A model generated the notes under the pieces. The model saw only the letters and a list, made by a program, of their open reading frames with translations. It was not told where the DNA came from and searched no databases. Shown here one piece after another: positions 37,724-48,200 of a DNA stretch of 64,000 bases; position 1 is the first letter of the stretch; the number at the start of each line of letters is the position of its first letter. The position numbers and the translations under genes were made by a program. This stretch comes from Aliidiomarina celeris (GTDB taxonomy: Bacteria; Pseudomonadota; Gammaproteobacteria; Enterobacterales; Alteromonadaceae): assembly GCF_003316875.1 (NCBI RefSeq), contig NZ_QMIL01000007.1, positions 94,887 through 158,886 on the forward strand, given 5' to 3'.

Positions 37724-38672
37724 TTATTTCACCTCCAAAATAACGCTTTAACTGGCCTTTGTGGTCGACTAAAAATGCGCCCATTTCGTCGATACCGCGG
37801 CCAACGCCGCTGTATTCATGTTGCCCCAACACGACTCGTACAGGCTGCTGATAAAACCGATCAAACTCGGGCCAACGTTTTACCACTTGGCTTAAACCAT
37901 GCTGATCATGCTCGGCTAATGCACGGTAGCAGGTGCTAACCAACGCGGCGGCCCATTGGTTCCGATTAATGGGTTGTTCTTTATGTTGCTGTACGGTGGT
38001 GAACGGTTGATCAATGAGCGCGGTTTCCGGCATGGTTAAATTAAGCCCAATGCCAACAATAGCTATACCTTCCCCGTCGGCCTGCCCTTCGAGCTCAACC
38101 AAAATACCCGCTACCTTTTTTTGGTCAATATATACGTCGTTTGGCCACTTTACCGAAACCTTCTCAATACCTTGCTCGGCTAGCCACAGGGCAAGTTCCA
38201 AACCCAATGCCACACTCATACCTATTGCCGCGTTTAGGCCTTGCTGTAACGGCCAATACATCGACATATAAAGGTTACTGCCAAAGGGAGAGAACCATGG
38301 TTTGCCACGCCGCCCGCGGCCTGCAGTTTGCATTTCTGCCAATACCGTAGTGCCGCGGCGCGGTGTGGTGCTACCATTCAATAGAGCACGTAAGTCGTCG
38401 TTGGTTGAACCGGTAATGGGCGTTAGCGTTAGGGGTAGATGGTGCAGTTCATGTGGTAAATACTGCTGAACCTCATTGAACTGTAGCAACTGCAAGGGCT
38501 GTGCAAGCCGGTACCCTTTGCCGTTCACGCGAAAAATATCGAGCCCAATTGTGGCCAGCTTGTCGATACGCTTATTGACCGCCATTCGGCTTACGCCCAG
38601 CGCCTCACCCAAAGAAGAGCCAGAATGAAAGCGACCGTCGGCGAGCAATTGAATTAAATCGGCGTCATTCAT
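37692..38672 (-). CDS. birA: Biotin ligase and biotin operon repressor
   Basis: A 326-residue bifunctional BirA. The N-terminal winged helix (about 1-60, HSGSSLGEALGVSRMAVNKR) binds DNA. The ligase domain has GRGRRGKPWFSPFGSNLYMS and KWPNDVYIDQKKVAGILVE, and a C-terminal SH3-like part. It adds biotin to acetyl-CoA carboxylase and represses biotin genes when biotin is plentiful. It overlaps murB by four bases and coaX by 32. Confidence 0.94.
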   Translation of the reverse strand: MNDADLIQLLADGRFHSGSSLGEALGVSRMAVNKRIDKLATIGLDIFRVNGKGYRLAQPLQLLQFNEVQQYLPHELHHLPLTLTPITGSTNDDLRALLNGSTTPRRGTTVLAEMQTAGRGRRGKPWFSPFGSNLYMSMYWPLQQGLNAAIGMSVALGLELALWLAEQGIEKVSVKWPNDVYIDQKKVAGILVELEGQADGEGIAIVGIGLNLTMPETALIDQPFTTVQQHKEQPINRNQWAAALVSTCYRALAEHDQHGLSQVVKRWPEFDRFYQQPVRVVLGQHEYSGVGRGIDEMGAFLVDHKGQLKRYFGGEISVRSTTHPID

Positions 38673-39706
38673 GGTGTTAAGCCTTCCTGCACTAAGCTTG
38701 ATAACAATCCGTTACGACCAATCAACCGTGCTTCAGGTTCAAGCTCCACGCCATATCTTTCAAGCACACAGCGCTGAATGTCGGCCGCAAGCTTAAGCAC
38801 TTGCTCCCCCGTAGCCCCACCATGATTAACCAAAACTAAAGCTTGCTGCTTGTGCACCGCAGCTGCCCCAACATGCAATGCTTTAAGGCCTGCATGCTCA
38901 ATAAGCCAGCCGGCAGCCAATTTCGCGTGTTTATCGCCTATTGGGAAGATTGGCATTGCAGGAAATTTTGCTTTCAGAGCTTCGGCTTGTGCGTTGCTTA
39001 CCGTTGGGTTTTTAAAAAAAGAGCCGGCATTCGGCAGTTGGGTTGGATCTGGCAGCTTTGCGCTGCGAATCTGTATTATCGCTTTTAACAGCGTTGCAGC
39101 CTTTGCCGGCGTTGCTAATTGTTGCAGTTCACCATACGACAGCACCGGTTGCCAAGCTTTTGGTATTTCAAAATGAACCAAGGTAATAAAGCGTAACGCT
39201 TCTGCTTCGGTTTTAAAGCGGCTACTACGATAGCCAAACTCGCACTCTGCCGCAGTCCAGCATTGAAAGCTTCGCTCACAAAGCGAATAGAATTCTACAG
39301 ACTTTATAAAGTCGGCCACCTCAACACCATAAGCGCCAATATTCTGTACCGGCGCGGCACCCACTGTGCCTGGGATCAGCGCCAAGTTTTCGAAGCCGTG
39401 GATACCGCGAGCGTGGAGCGTTAACACCAATTGATGCCAATTTTCGCCACCGGCTGCGGAAACACTCCAGTGGTGTTTATACTCAACAATATGGACACCG
39501 GCTAACTTGTTGACCAACACCTGGCCTTGAAAGTCTTCAACAAAAAGAGTGTTTGTGCCTTCGCCCAAAATAAGGCATGGCGAACCAAGCTCAACATGTT
39601 CGAGCTGATGCTCGCTATGAATTTCCACAAGCTGTAATGCCTTTGCCGGCAAGCGAAAACTATGGCGTGTGGTGAGCTGGTTGTCGGTTGCAGATACCGC
39701 GGGCAC
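38669..39706 (-). CDS. murB: UDP-N-acetylenolpyruvoylglucosamine reductase
   Basis: A 345-residue type I MurB, the FAD enzyme that makes UDP-N-acetylmuramate for peptidoglycan. The FAD domain holds LGEGTNTLFVEDFQG and PGTVGAAPVQNIGAYGVEV. The catalytic Ser is in NAGSFFKNP, and the C-terminal Glu is in PEARLIG. It starts with GTG at 39704-39706, preceded by a GAGGGGGA ribosome site. It heads the murB-birA-coaX run. Confidence 0.94.
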   Translation of the reverse strand: MPAVSATDNQLTTRHSFRLPAKALQLVEIHSEHQLEHVELGSPCLILGEGTNTLFVEDFQGQVLVNKLAGVHIVEYKHHWSVSAAGGENWHQLVLTLHARGIHGFENLALIPGTVGAAPVQNIGAYGVEVADFIKSVEFYSLCERSFQCWTAAECEFGYRSSRFKTEAEALRFITLVHFEIPKAWQPVLSYGELQQLATPAKAATLLKAIIQIRSAKLPDPTQLPNAGSFFKNPTVSNAQAEALKAKFPAMPIFPIGDKHAKLAAGWLIEHAGLKALHVGAAAVHKQQALVLVNHGGATGEQVLKLAADIQRCVLERYGVELEPEARLIGRNGLLSSLVQEGLTP

Positions 39707-39759
39707 TTAATCCCCCCTCAAAAAGGAAACGAAATAACCGCGGCAGTGTACCACTCATT

Positions 39760-40962
39760 CTAATGGCCTTCAGCAATCTCGTGTCGCTTTTCAGGGCCTG
39801 GCATAAAGGAAACAACAACTGTACTTGCTATCAGAAAAGCAAAGCTTACCCAGAGGCAAGCGACCAGCCCTGCGTATTGGAAAACAACACCGGAAAGCAC
39901 AGTACCCACCAAGCGGCCTAAAGCATTTGCCATGTAATAAAAACCAACGTCTAAAGAAACTCCGTCGGCCCGCGCATGGCGAATAATTAAATAGCTGTGG
40001 AGGGAAGAGTTAATCGCAAACAGCAAGGCAAATAGCAGCAAACCAGCAATAATAACCCACTGCGGACTAAGCCAAGATAAATCAACCGTTAAACCCAGCG
40101 CAATAACAGCAGGAACCACAGCCAATAATGCCGCCCAAATAGAGGTACGTGTATGGGTGCCGGTAATGCGTGGAGCAATGGCTTGAATAAAGCCATAAAA
40201 AATAACCCAAATAGCCAAAAAGGCACCAACGCGCCAATGATCCCAATCGAATTGAGCACTGAGGAAAATAGGCAAGGCAATAACAAACCATACGTCGCGC
40301 GCGCCAAACAAAAACAAGCGCGCGGCCGCAAGCACGTTAATCGGAGCGCTTTTAGAAAACAAAGCTTTAAATTTAGGCTTGGCTTTTGCTACACCCAACT
40401 CACTGGTGAGCAAAATCATGCTGAGCACAAAGACCAACGCCAAGGCTGTGAGCATAACCCACATGGCGCCAGCAAAACCGATCCAAGTTAACAACACGCC
40501 ACCGAGAAAAAACCCCACGCCTTTCAGAGCATTTTTCGAGCCGGTTAAAATAGCAACCCATTTATATAAAGTGGATTGCGCATCGTTTGGCACCAAGAGC
40601 TTTATGGCGCTCTTTGCGCTCATTTTATTTAAGTCTTTGGCGATACCAGATAAGGCTTGCGCAGCCATAACCCAAATAACGGTCAGGTATTCCACTGGGA
40701 CCGTCAGCGCCAGCAAAGCCAGCACTTGCAATGCCAAACCGAGTTGCATGGTTCGATTCAAACCAATTCGTGCACCCAAATAACCACCGACCAAGTTGGT
40801 GATGACGCCGAAAACCTCGTAAAACAGAAACAAGGCTGCGATTTCGAGCGGTGCATAGCCGAGCTGGTGGAAATACAACACTACCAACATACGAAGGGCG
40901 CCATCCGTAAGGGTGAACGCCCAGTAGTTTCCGGTAATAACCAAGTATTGCTTAATATTCAT
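39760..40962 (-). CDS. arsJ: Organoarsenical efflux protein ArsJ
   Basis: A 400-residue MFS transporter with twelve helices. The opening YLVITGNYWAFTLTDGALRM and the DLNKMSAKSAIK and FLFGARDVWFVIALPIFLS stretches match ArsJ. With the next gene, an arsenate-linked GAPDH, it forms the known arsenate resistance pathway: GAPDH makes 1-arseno-3-phosphoglycerate and ArsJ expels it. It starts 2 bases after the GAPDH gene ends. Confidence 0.93.
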   Translation of the reverse strand: MNIKQYLVITGNYWAFTLTDGALRMLVVLYFHQLGYAPLEIAALFLFYEVFGVITNLVGGYLGARIGLNRTMQLGLALQVLALLALTVPVEYLTVIWVMAAQALSGIAKDLNKMSAKSAIKLLVPNDAQSTLYKWVAILTGSKNALKGVGFFLGGVLLTWIGFAGAMWVMLTALALVFVLSMILLTSELGVAKAKPKFKALFSKSAPINVLAAARLFLFGARDVWFVIALPIFLSAQFDWDHWRVGAFLAIWVIFYGFIQAIAPRITGTHTRTSIWAALLAVVPAVIALGLTVDLSWLSPQWVIIAGLLLFALLFAINSSLHSYLIIRHARADGVSLDVGFYYMANALGRLVGTVLSGVVFQYAGLVACLWVSFAFLIASTVVVSFMPGPEKRHEIAEGH

Positions 40963-40964
40963 TA

Positions 40965-41978
40965 TTATTTTTTACTTTGCGCTATGCGTTGCACCAAATC
41001 GACAGTACGCTGCGCATAACCAAATTCATTGTCGTACCAAGCATATATTTTCACTTGTGTGCCATTCACCACCATGGTGCTCAGAGCGTCAACAATGGAA
41101 CTCCGCGGGTCACTCTTATAATCAATCGACACCAGCGGCTTTTCTTCATAGCCTAAAATGCCTTTTAATTCGCCTTCCGAGGCCTTTTTCAGTGCTGCAT
41201 TCACCGCTTGTACTGTCGTTGGCGTTTCAACTTCAAACACCACATCGGTAAGCGACGGGCACATAATAGGCACCCGCACAGCATGCCCATTAATACGGCC
41301 TTCAAGTTCCGGGAATATGCTTACAATGGCTTTTGCAGAACCGGTAGTTGTGGGTATTAACGACTCGCCGCAGGCTCTTGCTCTGCGTAAATCTTTGTGG
41401 GGTGCGTCTAAAATAGTTTGCGTGTTGGTAAGGGCATGAATAGTGGTCATGCTGGCATGTTTAATACCAAACTGCTCTTGAATAACCTTTACCACAGGCG
41501 CCAAGCAATTTGTGGTACACGACGCAGCGCTTACAATTGTGTGTATTTTGGGGTCGAACTCTTCATCGTTCACGCCCACCACAATATTCGGCACAGACTT
41601 TGACTTTACCGGTGCTGTTACCACCACATAGTCTACCCCTTGGTCGAGGTAATCTTGCAGTGCGTCTGTCGTTTTATTTTTGCCCGAAGCCTCAATTACA
41701 ATATCGCAATTTGACCAGTCGGTATTCGCGATATCACGCTCGGCGGTACAACGCACGGTTTTGCCGTCTACCGTGAAACTTCCGTCGCTGCTACTCATGC
41801 TTCGATTCCAACGACCATGCGCCGAATCGAACTCGAGTAAATGCGCCAAGGTTTCGCTATTTGCCCCCGGGTCATTCACCTGCACAATTTCAAACTCTGA
41901 ACAGTTGTACGCCGCACGAAAGGCCAAGCGGCCAATGCGCCCAAAGCCATTAATACCTACCCGAATTACTTTGCTCAT
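40965..41978 (-). CDS. ArsJ-associated glyceraldehyde-3-phosphate dehydrogenase
   Basis: A 337-residue GAPDH. The NAD fold starts VGINGFGRIGRLAFRA, the catalytic Cys is in SAASCTTNCLAPV and the His further on. Its context, between acr3 and arsJ, identifies the arsenic-pathway paralog rather than the glycolytic one. With arsenate in place of phosphate it makes the unstable 1-arseno-3-phosphoglycerate that ArsJ exports. The ATG at 41976-41978 has AAGGAA upstream and is preferred to a longer frame. Confidence 0.92.
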   Translation of the reverse strand: MSKVIRVGINGFGRIGRLAFRAAYNCSEFEIVQVNDPGANSETLAHLLEFDSAHGRWNRSMSSSDGSFTVDGKTVRCTAERDIANTDWSNCDIVIEASGKNKTTDALQDYLDQGVDYVVVTAPVKSKSVPNIVVGVNDEEFDPKIHTIVSAASCTTNCLAPVVKVIQEQFGIKHASMTTIHALTNTQTILDAPHKDLRRARACGESLIPTTTGSAKAIVSIFPELEGRINGHAVRVPIMCPSLTDVVFEVETPTTVQAVNAALKKASEGELKGILGYEEKPLVSIDYKSDPRSSIVDALSTMVVNGTQVKIYAWYDNEFGYAQRTVDLVQRIAQSKK

Positions 41979-42041
41979 AATTTTTCCTTTTTCGTTGAAA
42001 ATTTTCATTACTCCCTGTGAATATAGACCTCCTTTTCGGCT

Positions 42042-43076
42042 TTATCTCGCTGTAGAACGGGCCTCCAGTCGCGGGGATAATCTATTCATTAATGCCACGA
42101 GTGAGAGCATTACGGGAACTTCAACCAATACGCCCACTACCGTGGCTAGCGCAGCCCCCGAACTCAAACCAAACAACCCGATGGCAACCGCAACTGCAAG
42201 CTCAAAAAAGTTAGAGGTTCCAATCAAGCATGCTGGCGCTGCAATTTGCGGCCTGAGGCGCCAAAGGTAAGCTGCAATAAATGCGATAACAAAGATAAAG
42301 TAGGTTTGAATGACCAAAGGTACGGCAATCAGTACCATCGCCATAGGCTGTTTTATAATCGCATTGGCCTGAAACCCAAAAAGAAGCACGACGGTGAGAC
42401 AAAGTCCAATCATACCCATTGGCTTGATGCGCTCTTGTAAGCGCTGTAAGGCGGGGGCTCCCCCTTTAGACAAACTCCAATGCCGCGCAATCCATCCCAT
42501 AATGAGAGGAATGACTACGTATAGCACTACCGACAAAACTAACGTTTGCCACGGTACAGTGATATCGGTCAGTCCGAGCAGTAAAGCAGCAATAGGTGCG
42601 AATGCAAAGATCAGAATGACATCATTCAAAGACACTTGAAGTAAGGTGTAGCTGGCATCGCCCCGCGTTAGTTGACTCCAAACAAAAACCATAGCAGTGC
42701 AAGGAGCAACGCCCAGCAGGATTAATCCGGCCAAGTATTGATTGGCATCTTGAGGGGAAATCCAATTTTTGAAAAACACAAAGAAAAACACATAGCCCAA
42801 GCCAAACATGGAAAAAGGCTTGATTAGCCAATTCACCACCAAAGTAATGATTAACCCTTTTGGCTCTCGCGTAGCACGCTTCAGCGATGGCAGATCAACT
42901 TGCGTCATCATTGGGAAGATCATTGCCCAGATCAGAACACCCACGACTAAGTTTACCTGAGCGATCTCATACCCTGCTATCAGACCGAAAATATCCGGAA
43001 TTAAAACACCGAGCACTAAGCCCGCAAGAATACAAAGCAGGACCCAGACAGATAAATAGCGTTCAAACGTACCCAT
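42042..43076 (-). CDS. acr3: ACR3 family arsenite efflux permease
   Basis: A 344-residue inner-membrane protein with ten helices and the ACR3 core [19 protein letters not shown], which holds the essential Cys. It expels arsenite using the proton gradient. The start ATG overlaps the arsR stop by one base (TAATG). It is the second gene of the ars operon. Confidence 0.93.
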   Translation of the reverse strand: MGTFERYLSVWVLLCILAGLVLGVLIPDIFGLIAGYEIAQVNLVVGVLIWAMIFPMMTQVDLPSLKRATREPKGLIITLVVNWLIKPFSMFGLGYVFFFVFFKNWISPQDANQYLAGLILLGVAPCTAMVFVWSQLTRGDASYTLLQVSLNDVILIFAFAPIAALLLGLTDITVPWQTLVLSVVLYVVIPLIMGWIARHWSLSKGGAPALQRLQERIKPMGMIGLCLTVVLLFGFQANAIIKQPMAMVLIAVPLVIQTYFIFVIAFIAAYLWRLRPQIAAPACLIGTSNFFELAVAVAIGLFGLSSGAALATVVGVLVEVPVMLSLVALMNRLSPRLEARSTAR

Positions 43077-43432
43077 TAACAGCCCTTTTTCTCAGTTAAA
43101 CACCAATTCGACTTTTGCTCGATAATAGAAGCTGCTAGTGGCAACGACGTGATTAAAAGCTCCTGCAGCCACGGCTCTAACTCTGATTTTAGCCCATAGT
43201 GCATCCACTTCCCTCGCCGTTCACTGTCAACTAGCCCAGCTTGTTTCAAAATGTTCAGCTGCCGAGATATGGTAGGCTGTGGCAAGTTAACAGCATCGAC
43301 GAGTTCACAAACACATAAAGACTTTTGACTAAATATTAGCAACATAAGCCGTAGTCGCGATTCATCACTGAGCGCTTTCAGCATCTGCAGCCGTCGTTCT
43401 GTTTGCATAAGGGGTATTCTCATCTCATTCAT
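43076..43432 (-). CDS. arsR: Arsenic-responsive repressor ArsR
   Basis: A small winged-helix repressor (118 residues from this ATG) with [16 protein letters not shown], the metal-site [11 protein letters not shown] (Cys-Val-Cys) and the recognition helix [17 protein letters not shown]. It leaves DNA when As(III) binds the Cys residues. GTG at 43438 and ATG at 43423 or 43408 are also possible starts. An inverted repeat overlaps this start, which may mean the later ATG codons are the real ones. It heads the operon and probably controls the divergent gene too. Confidence 0.9.
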   Translation of the reverse strand: MNEMRIPLMQTERRLQMLKALSDESRLRLMLLIFSQKSLCVCELVDAVNLPQPTISRQLNILKQAGLVDSERRGKWMHYGLKSELEPWLQELLITSLPLAASIIEQKSNWCLTEKKGC

Positions 43433-43461
43433 ATTCACATATTGCCATATATAAATATGAA
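43428..43461. promoter_or_regulatory. Probable ArsR operator
   Basis: An AT-rich inverted repeat, TTCATAT at 43428-43434 and ATATGAA at 43455-43461, with an inner CATATT/AATATG pair (43438-43459). It stands between arsR and the divergent Na/Pi cotransporter gene, where an ArsR dimer would control both. Binding is inferred. Confidence 0.5.
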
Positions 43462-43527
43462 GTCAATCGCTTGCTTAAAACCGAACCAAGTCGCAATAAT
43501 ACCCTGAATGGGATTATCGGAGAATTT

Positions 43528-45126
43528 ATGGAATTTGTTACCCTTTCAATGAGTTTAGGCGGCTTAGGGCTGCTGCTGCTTGGTATGCACATGATGACCG
43601 AAGGTTTGAAAAGTGCTGCGGGTCACCAACTTAATGACTTTCTCGAACGCTCCACCCAAACCCGCCTGCGCGCGGCGCTCACGGGGTTCGGGCTAACTGC
43701 CGTGGTACAGTCTTCTAGCGCGGTAATTGTAACCACACTAGGCTTCACTAACGCCGGCATGCTAAGGCTGCGGCAAGCTGCATGGGTAGTGTTCGGCAGC
43801 AACCTCGGCACCACCATGACAGCTTGGATAGTCGCAATTATTGGTTTGCAGCTCAATGTCAGCGCATTTGCTATGCCACTTATCGGTATTGGTATGCTAC
43901 TCAAGCTACTTTTTAGTAAAGGTCGGACACAGCATATTGGCTTGGCCATTGCCGGCTTTGGGGTTCTATTTTTCGGCTTAGGCTTACTCAAAGACGCTTT
44001 CGACGGTGTTGCCGAGTGGATCCCGATGGAACAACTCGGAACCGCTGGCGGGCTTGGCATTGTAATTGGCGTATTGGTAGGCGCTATTCTTACTGCGCTC
44101 ATTCAGTCTTCCTCCGCCTCCATTGCCATAATTCTCACGGCGTCTGTTACCGGTGTGCTTACCCCATTGCTCGGCGCAGCTTTAATTATTGGCGCAAATA
44201 TTGGCACCACGGCAACGTCGCTACTTACCACCATTGGCGCAACCGCAAATGCCCGGCGCCTCGCACTTATTCATGTTATTGAAAAAGCCACAACTGCAGT
44301 GGTGGCATTAATTCTGTTAGTCCCGCTTTGGTTTGTTGCCGAAGCGCTTACCGACGGCGAAACCGGCCGCACAAATATTAGTGCCGGCTTGGCATTGTTC
44401 CATACCCTTTTTAACGTGCTCGGGCTGTTCTTAATGTGGTTATGGTCGAACAAACTTATTCGCTTTGTTGAAAGGCTGATTAAACAACCTGAACGCAATT
44501 CAGAAAAACCGCGCTACCTCGACAACACGGTACTGCAAATTCCGGCGATGGGCATTGGCGCAATGCACTCTGAGCTCAAGCGAGTATTTAAGCAGCTGCT
44601 GGCCCGTGGCCGCAAAATATCCAATCCACAGGTCCCCATGGGCGAAGACGCCGAGTATGTGAATACCAGCGTACTGTTGCGCACTATTGAAGAGTACGGC
44701 ATTAAAGTGGCACAACACGGTTTGTCGGGTGTGTCTGAAACCTTTATTAACTTGAACTGGGCTATTCAGGAATGTAATGAGTTACGTACTTCATTGCACG
44801 ATCTTGAAGCCTTTGGTGAAGCCACGATCAACGCTTCTGTACCCGATTCTATTCGCACTATTCTGCTCGAGGTATTTGCTAGCGGGCAATTAAAAGCGAA
44901 ATCAACCGACCAGCGTCATGCGTTGTTAGACACCCTAAAACAAGCAAGAAAACAGGAGCGGGCTCGGCTTTTAAGCGCTGTACAAAGCAATGAAATAACA
45001 GCCCCCACAGCCACCAAACACCTACAGATTATTGCTTTATTTGAAGAAAGCGCGCGCCGAGTTATTCGTATCGCAGACGTTGTTTATCCGGCTGAGTTCG
45101 ATATAGAGACGCCTGAAAACGATTAA
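43528..45126 (+). CDS. Na/Pi cotransporter family protein (NptA/YjbB-like)
   Basis: A 532-residue protein. The membrane half has the two PNaS repeats, GFGLTAVVQSSSAVIVTTLG and LIQSSSASIAIILTAS, and the C-terminal third is a soluble PhoU-like helical domain. The family moves phosphate with sodium, and YjbB-type members export it. The ATG at 43528 has GGAGAA at a proper distance; the longer frame from 43471 has no support. It is divergent from the ars operon, which may link phosphate flow to arsenate stress. Confidence 0.9.
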   Translation: MEFVTLSMSLGGLGLLLLGMHMMTEGLKSAAGHQLNDFLERSTQTRLRAALTGFGLTAVVQSSSAVIVTTLGFTNAGMLRLRQAAWVVFGSNLGTTMTAWIVAIIGLQLNVSAFAMPLIGIGMLLKLLFSKGRTQHIGLAIAGFGVLFFGLGLLKDAFDGVAEWIPMEQLGTAGGLGIVIGVLVGAILTALIQSSSASIAIILTASVTGVLTPLLGAALIIGANIGTTATSLLTTIGATANARRLALIHVIEKATTAVVALILLVPLWFVAEALTDGETGRTNISAGLALFHTLFNVLGLFLMWLWSNKLIRFVERLIKQPERNSEKPRYLDNTVLQIPAMGIGAMHSELKRVFKQLLARGRKISNPQVPMGEDAEYVNTSVLLRTIEEYGIKVAQHGLSGVSETFINLNWAIQECNELRTSLHDLEAFGEATINASVPDSIRTILLEVFASGQLKAKSTDQRHALLDTLKQARKQERARLLSAVQSNEITAPTATKHLQIIALFEESARRVIRIADVVYPAEFDIETPEND

Positions 45127-45207
45127 TTTCGAGCATTCATCAAACGAATACCGCTTTAGCACGAAGGCTGATAGTCTGAAATACTGACCAGCGAGAGGTA
45201 TTCAAGC

Positions 45208-48200
45208 ATGGGCCTGTACACTAGCAACACGCAAGCAAATGACACAAAAGACAACTGTGGCTTTGGTTTAATAGCACAACTCGACGGCGAGCGTAGCCAT
45301 ACTATCGTGGAACGTGCAGTTACTGCACTTGCGCGTATGATGCATCGCGGTGCCATTGGTGCAGACGGTAAAACCGGCGACGGTTGCGGCCTACTCATGC
45401 AACTACCCGACACTTTTTTTCGCGAGCTCGCCGCTGAAAACGGCTGGTCGCTCGGTAAAAAATTCGCCATAGGCCAAGTATTTCTGAGCCAGAATAAACA
45501 ACAGCGTGAGCACGCTAAACGCATTGTCGAGCAAGAACTCGCCAAAGAAACACTCACCGTTCATGGTTGGCGGCAAACCCCGGTGAATGCCAGTGTGCTC
45601 GGTGAAATAGCCGCGTCTACCCAGCCGCACCTTGAACAAGTATTTGTGTCTGCGCAGCCTGGCTGGCGAAAAAAAGACTTGGAACGTAGGCTCTACATGG
45701 CTCGCCGGCGTATTGAAAAGCAACTCGAGGAAGACCACCAGTTCTATATCCCCTCGCTATCGTGCCTCGTCATTGTTTACAAGGGCTTAATGATGCCGGA
45801 GGCCTTGCCCACCTTCTATTTAGACTTACAAGACCCACGCCTACAAACCAGCATTTGTGTTTTCCACCAACGTTTTTCAACCAATACACAACCCCAGTGG
45901 CCACTCGCCCAGCCTTTTCGTTTTCTAGCCCATAATGGCGAAATTAATACCATTGCCGGCAATCGCCAGTGGGCCAAAGCACGAAGCTATAAATTGCACT
46001 CACCGTTACTTCCCGACTTGCAAGACGCCGCGCCTTTCGTGAATGAGCGCGGCTCAGACAGTGCATCACTCGACAACATGTTGGAGCTGTTACTTGCGGG
46101 CGGTATGGATTTATTCCGCGCAATGCGTTTGCTTATTCCGCCGGCGTGGCAAGGCGACCCTACCATGGACCCAGAATTACGCGCCTTTTACGAATTCAAC
46201 TCCATGCACATGGAGCCGTGGGACGGCCCTGCGGGTATTGTAATGACCAACGGCCGCCATGTAGCCTGCTCGCTAGACCGTAACGGTTTGCGCCCTGCGC
46301 GTTACATTCTCACCCATGAGCGGGTACTTACCATTGCTTCTGAAGTGGGTATTTGGGACTACGCCGAAAGTGACGTACTGGAAAAAGGCCGACTCGGGCC
46401 TGGGCAAATGATGGCTGTAGACACCTATACCGGAAAAATCTGGCAAAGCGACGCAATAGACCAAGATTTACAGTCTCGACACCCTTACCCACAATGGCTG
46501 CGCGACCACATAAAACGCCTTACGCCCTTTGAACAACTCAGTGCCGAACACATTGGTAAGCGCCTGTTCACTAACGATACGATGGCGCAGTACCACAAAG
46601 CATTCGGCTACAGCCGAGAGGAAATAGAGCAGGTTATTCGGGTGCTTGCAGCAGATGCGCAAGAAGCAACGGGGTCAATGGGCGACGACACTCCTATTGC
46701 CGCATTGTCAGCGCAACCACGCATTCTTTATGACTACTTTCGCCAACAGTTTGCACAGGTTACCAACCCGCCTATAGATCCTATTCGAGAACGCCATGTT
46801 ATGTCGCTCGCAACCTGCATTGGCCGCGAACAGAACATGTTTAACGAAACCTCAGGCTATGCAAATCGCGTTGTCTTTGACTCGCCAATTCTAATGTATA
46901 CAGACATGCAGCAACTTCGCGAGCTTGGCAGTGAGCACTATGGCTGGCACAAGTTCTCGCTGCATTACAATTACCACGAAACGCCTTTAGAAACCGCACT
47001 ACAAAGGCTCTGTGAACAAGTGGTTGAGGCTGTTCAACATCAGCAAACTGTTATTGTAGTGCTGTCGGATCGCGAGTTACACGAACAACATATTCCCGTA
47101 CCAGCTGCCATGGCGGTTGGCGCTGTTCACCAAGCATTGATTGAACAAAACCTTCGCTGTGACGCCAATATTATTGTCGAAACGGCTAGCGCCCGCGATC
47201 CGCACCACTTTGCGGTTCTTATTGGTCTTGGTGCCACCGCGGTGTACCCATTTTTAGCGTACGAAACCATAGAACAGTTGGTCGAGCTCGACAAAATTCA
47301 ATTGAGTGCACGTGAAGCCGTAGTTAATTTCCGCACTGGCATTACCAAAGGCTTACTCAAAATCCTTTCAAAAATGGGCATTTCGACGATTTCAAGTTAC
47401 CGCGGTGCCGGGCTTTTCGAGCTTTTAGGGGTAGCAAGAAATATTCATCAGCGCTGTTTTTCCACCTGCCACCTTCGTATGAGTGGTGTGACTTACCAGC
47501 AACTCGAAAGCGATACCTTGAAGCTTCATCAAAGTACCTTTAATGCCCACCAACGGCTCCCCCATGGCGGTTTACTTAAATATGTGCACGGCGGTGAATA
47601 TCACGCATACAACCCCGACGTGGTTACGCAGTTGCAGCATGCTGTAAATTTTAATGATCAAACAGCCTACAACCGTTACAAAGACACCGTGAATAATCGC
47701 GCACCGTCAATGCTGCGAGATCTCTGGCAATTAAGAAGCAGTGGCCCGCTTGCTAAGGAGCAAGAGCCCGAACCGGCGGAGTCTTTGTTTGAACGCTTTG
47801 ACAGCGCCGCCATGTCGATTGGCGCGCTCAGCCCAGAAGCGCACGAGTCGCTGGCCATTGCCATGAATAACCTTGGCGGTCAGTCAAACTCGGGCGAAGG
47901 CGGAGAAGACCCCGTGCGCTTTAACACCGCAAAAAACTCCCGCATTAAACAAATTGCCTCGGGTCGTTTTGGGGTAACGCCACACTACTTGGTAAATGCC
48001 GACGTTTTACAAATAAAAATAGCCCAAGGAGCAAAACCCGGTGAAGGCGGCCAACTCCCCGGTGAGAAAGTGACGGCAGAAATAGCCAAACTCAGGTTTT
48101 CTGTTCCCGGTGTGACCTTAATTTCGCCGCCACCGCACCACGACATTTATTCCATTGAAGATTTGGCCCAGCTTATTTTCGACTTAAAGCAAGTCAATCC

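Noticed and set aside
41680-42270. Plus-strand frame of 196 codons across the GAPDH and acr3 genes
   Set aside because: It spans two clear genes on the other strand and has no domain.
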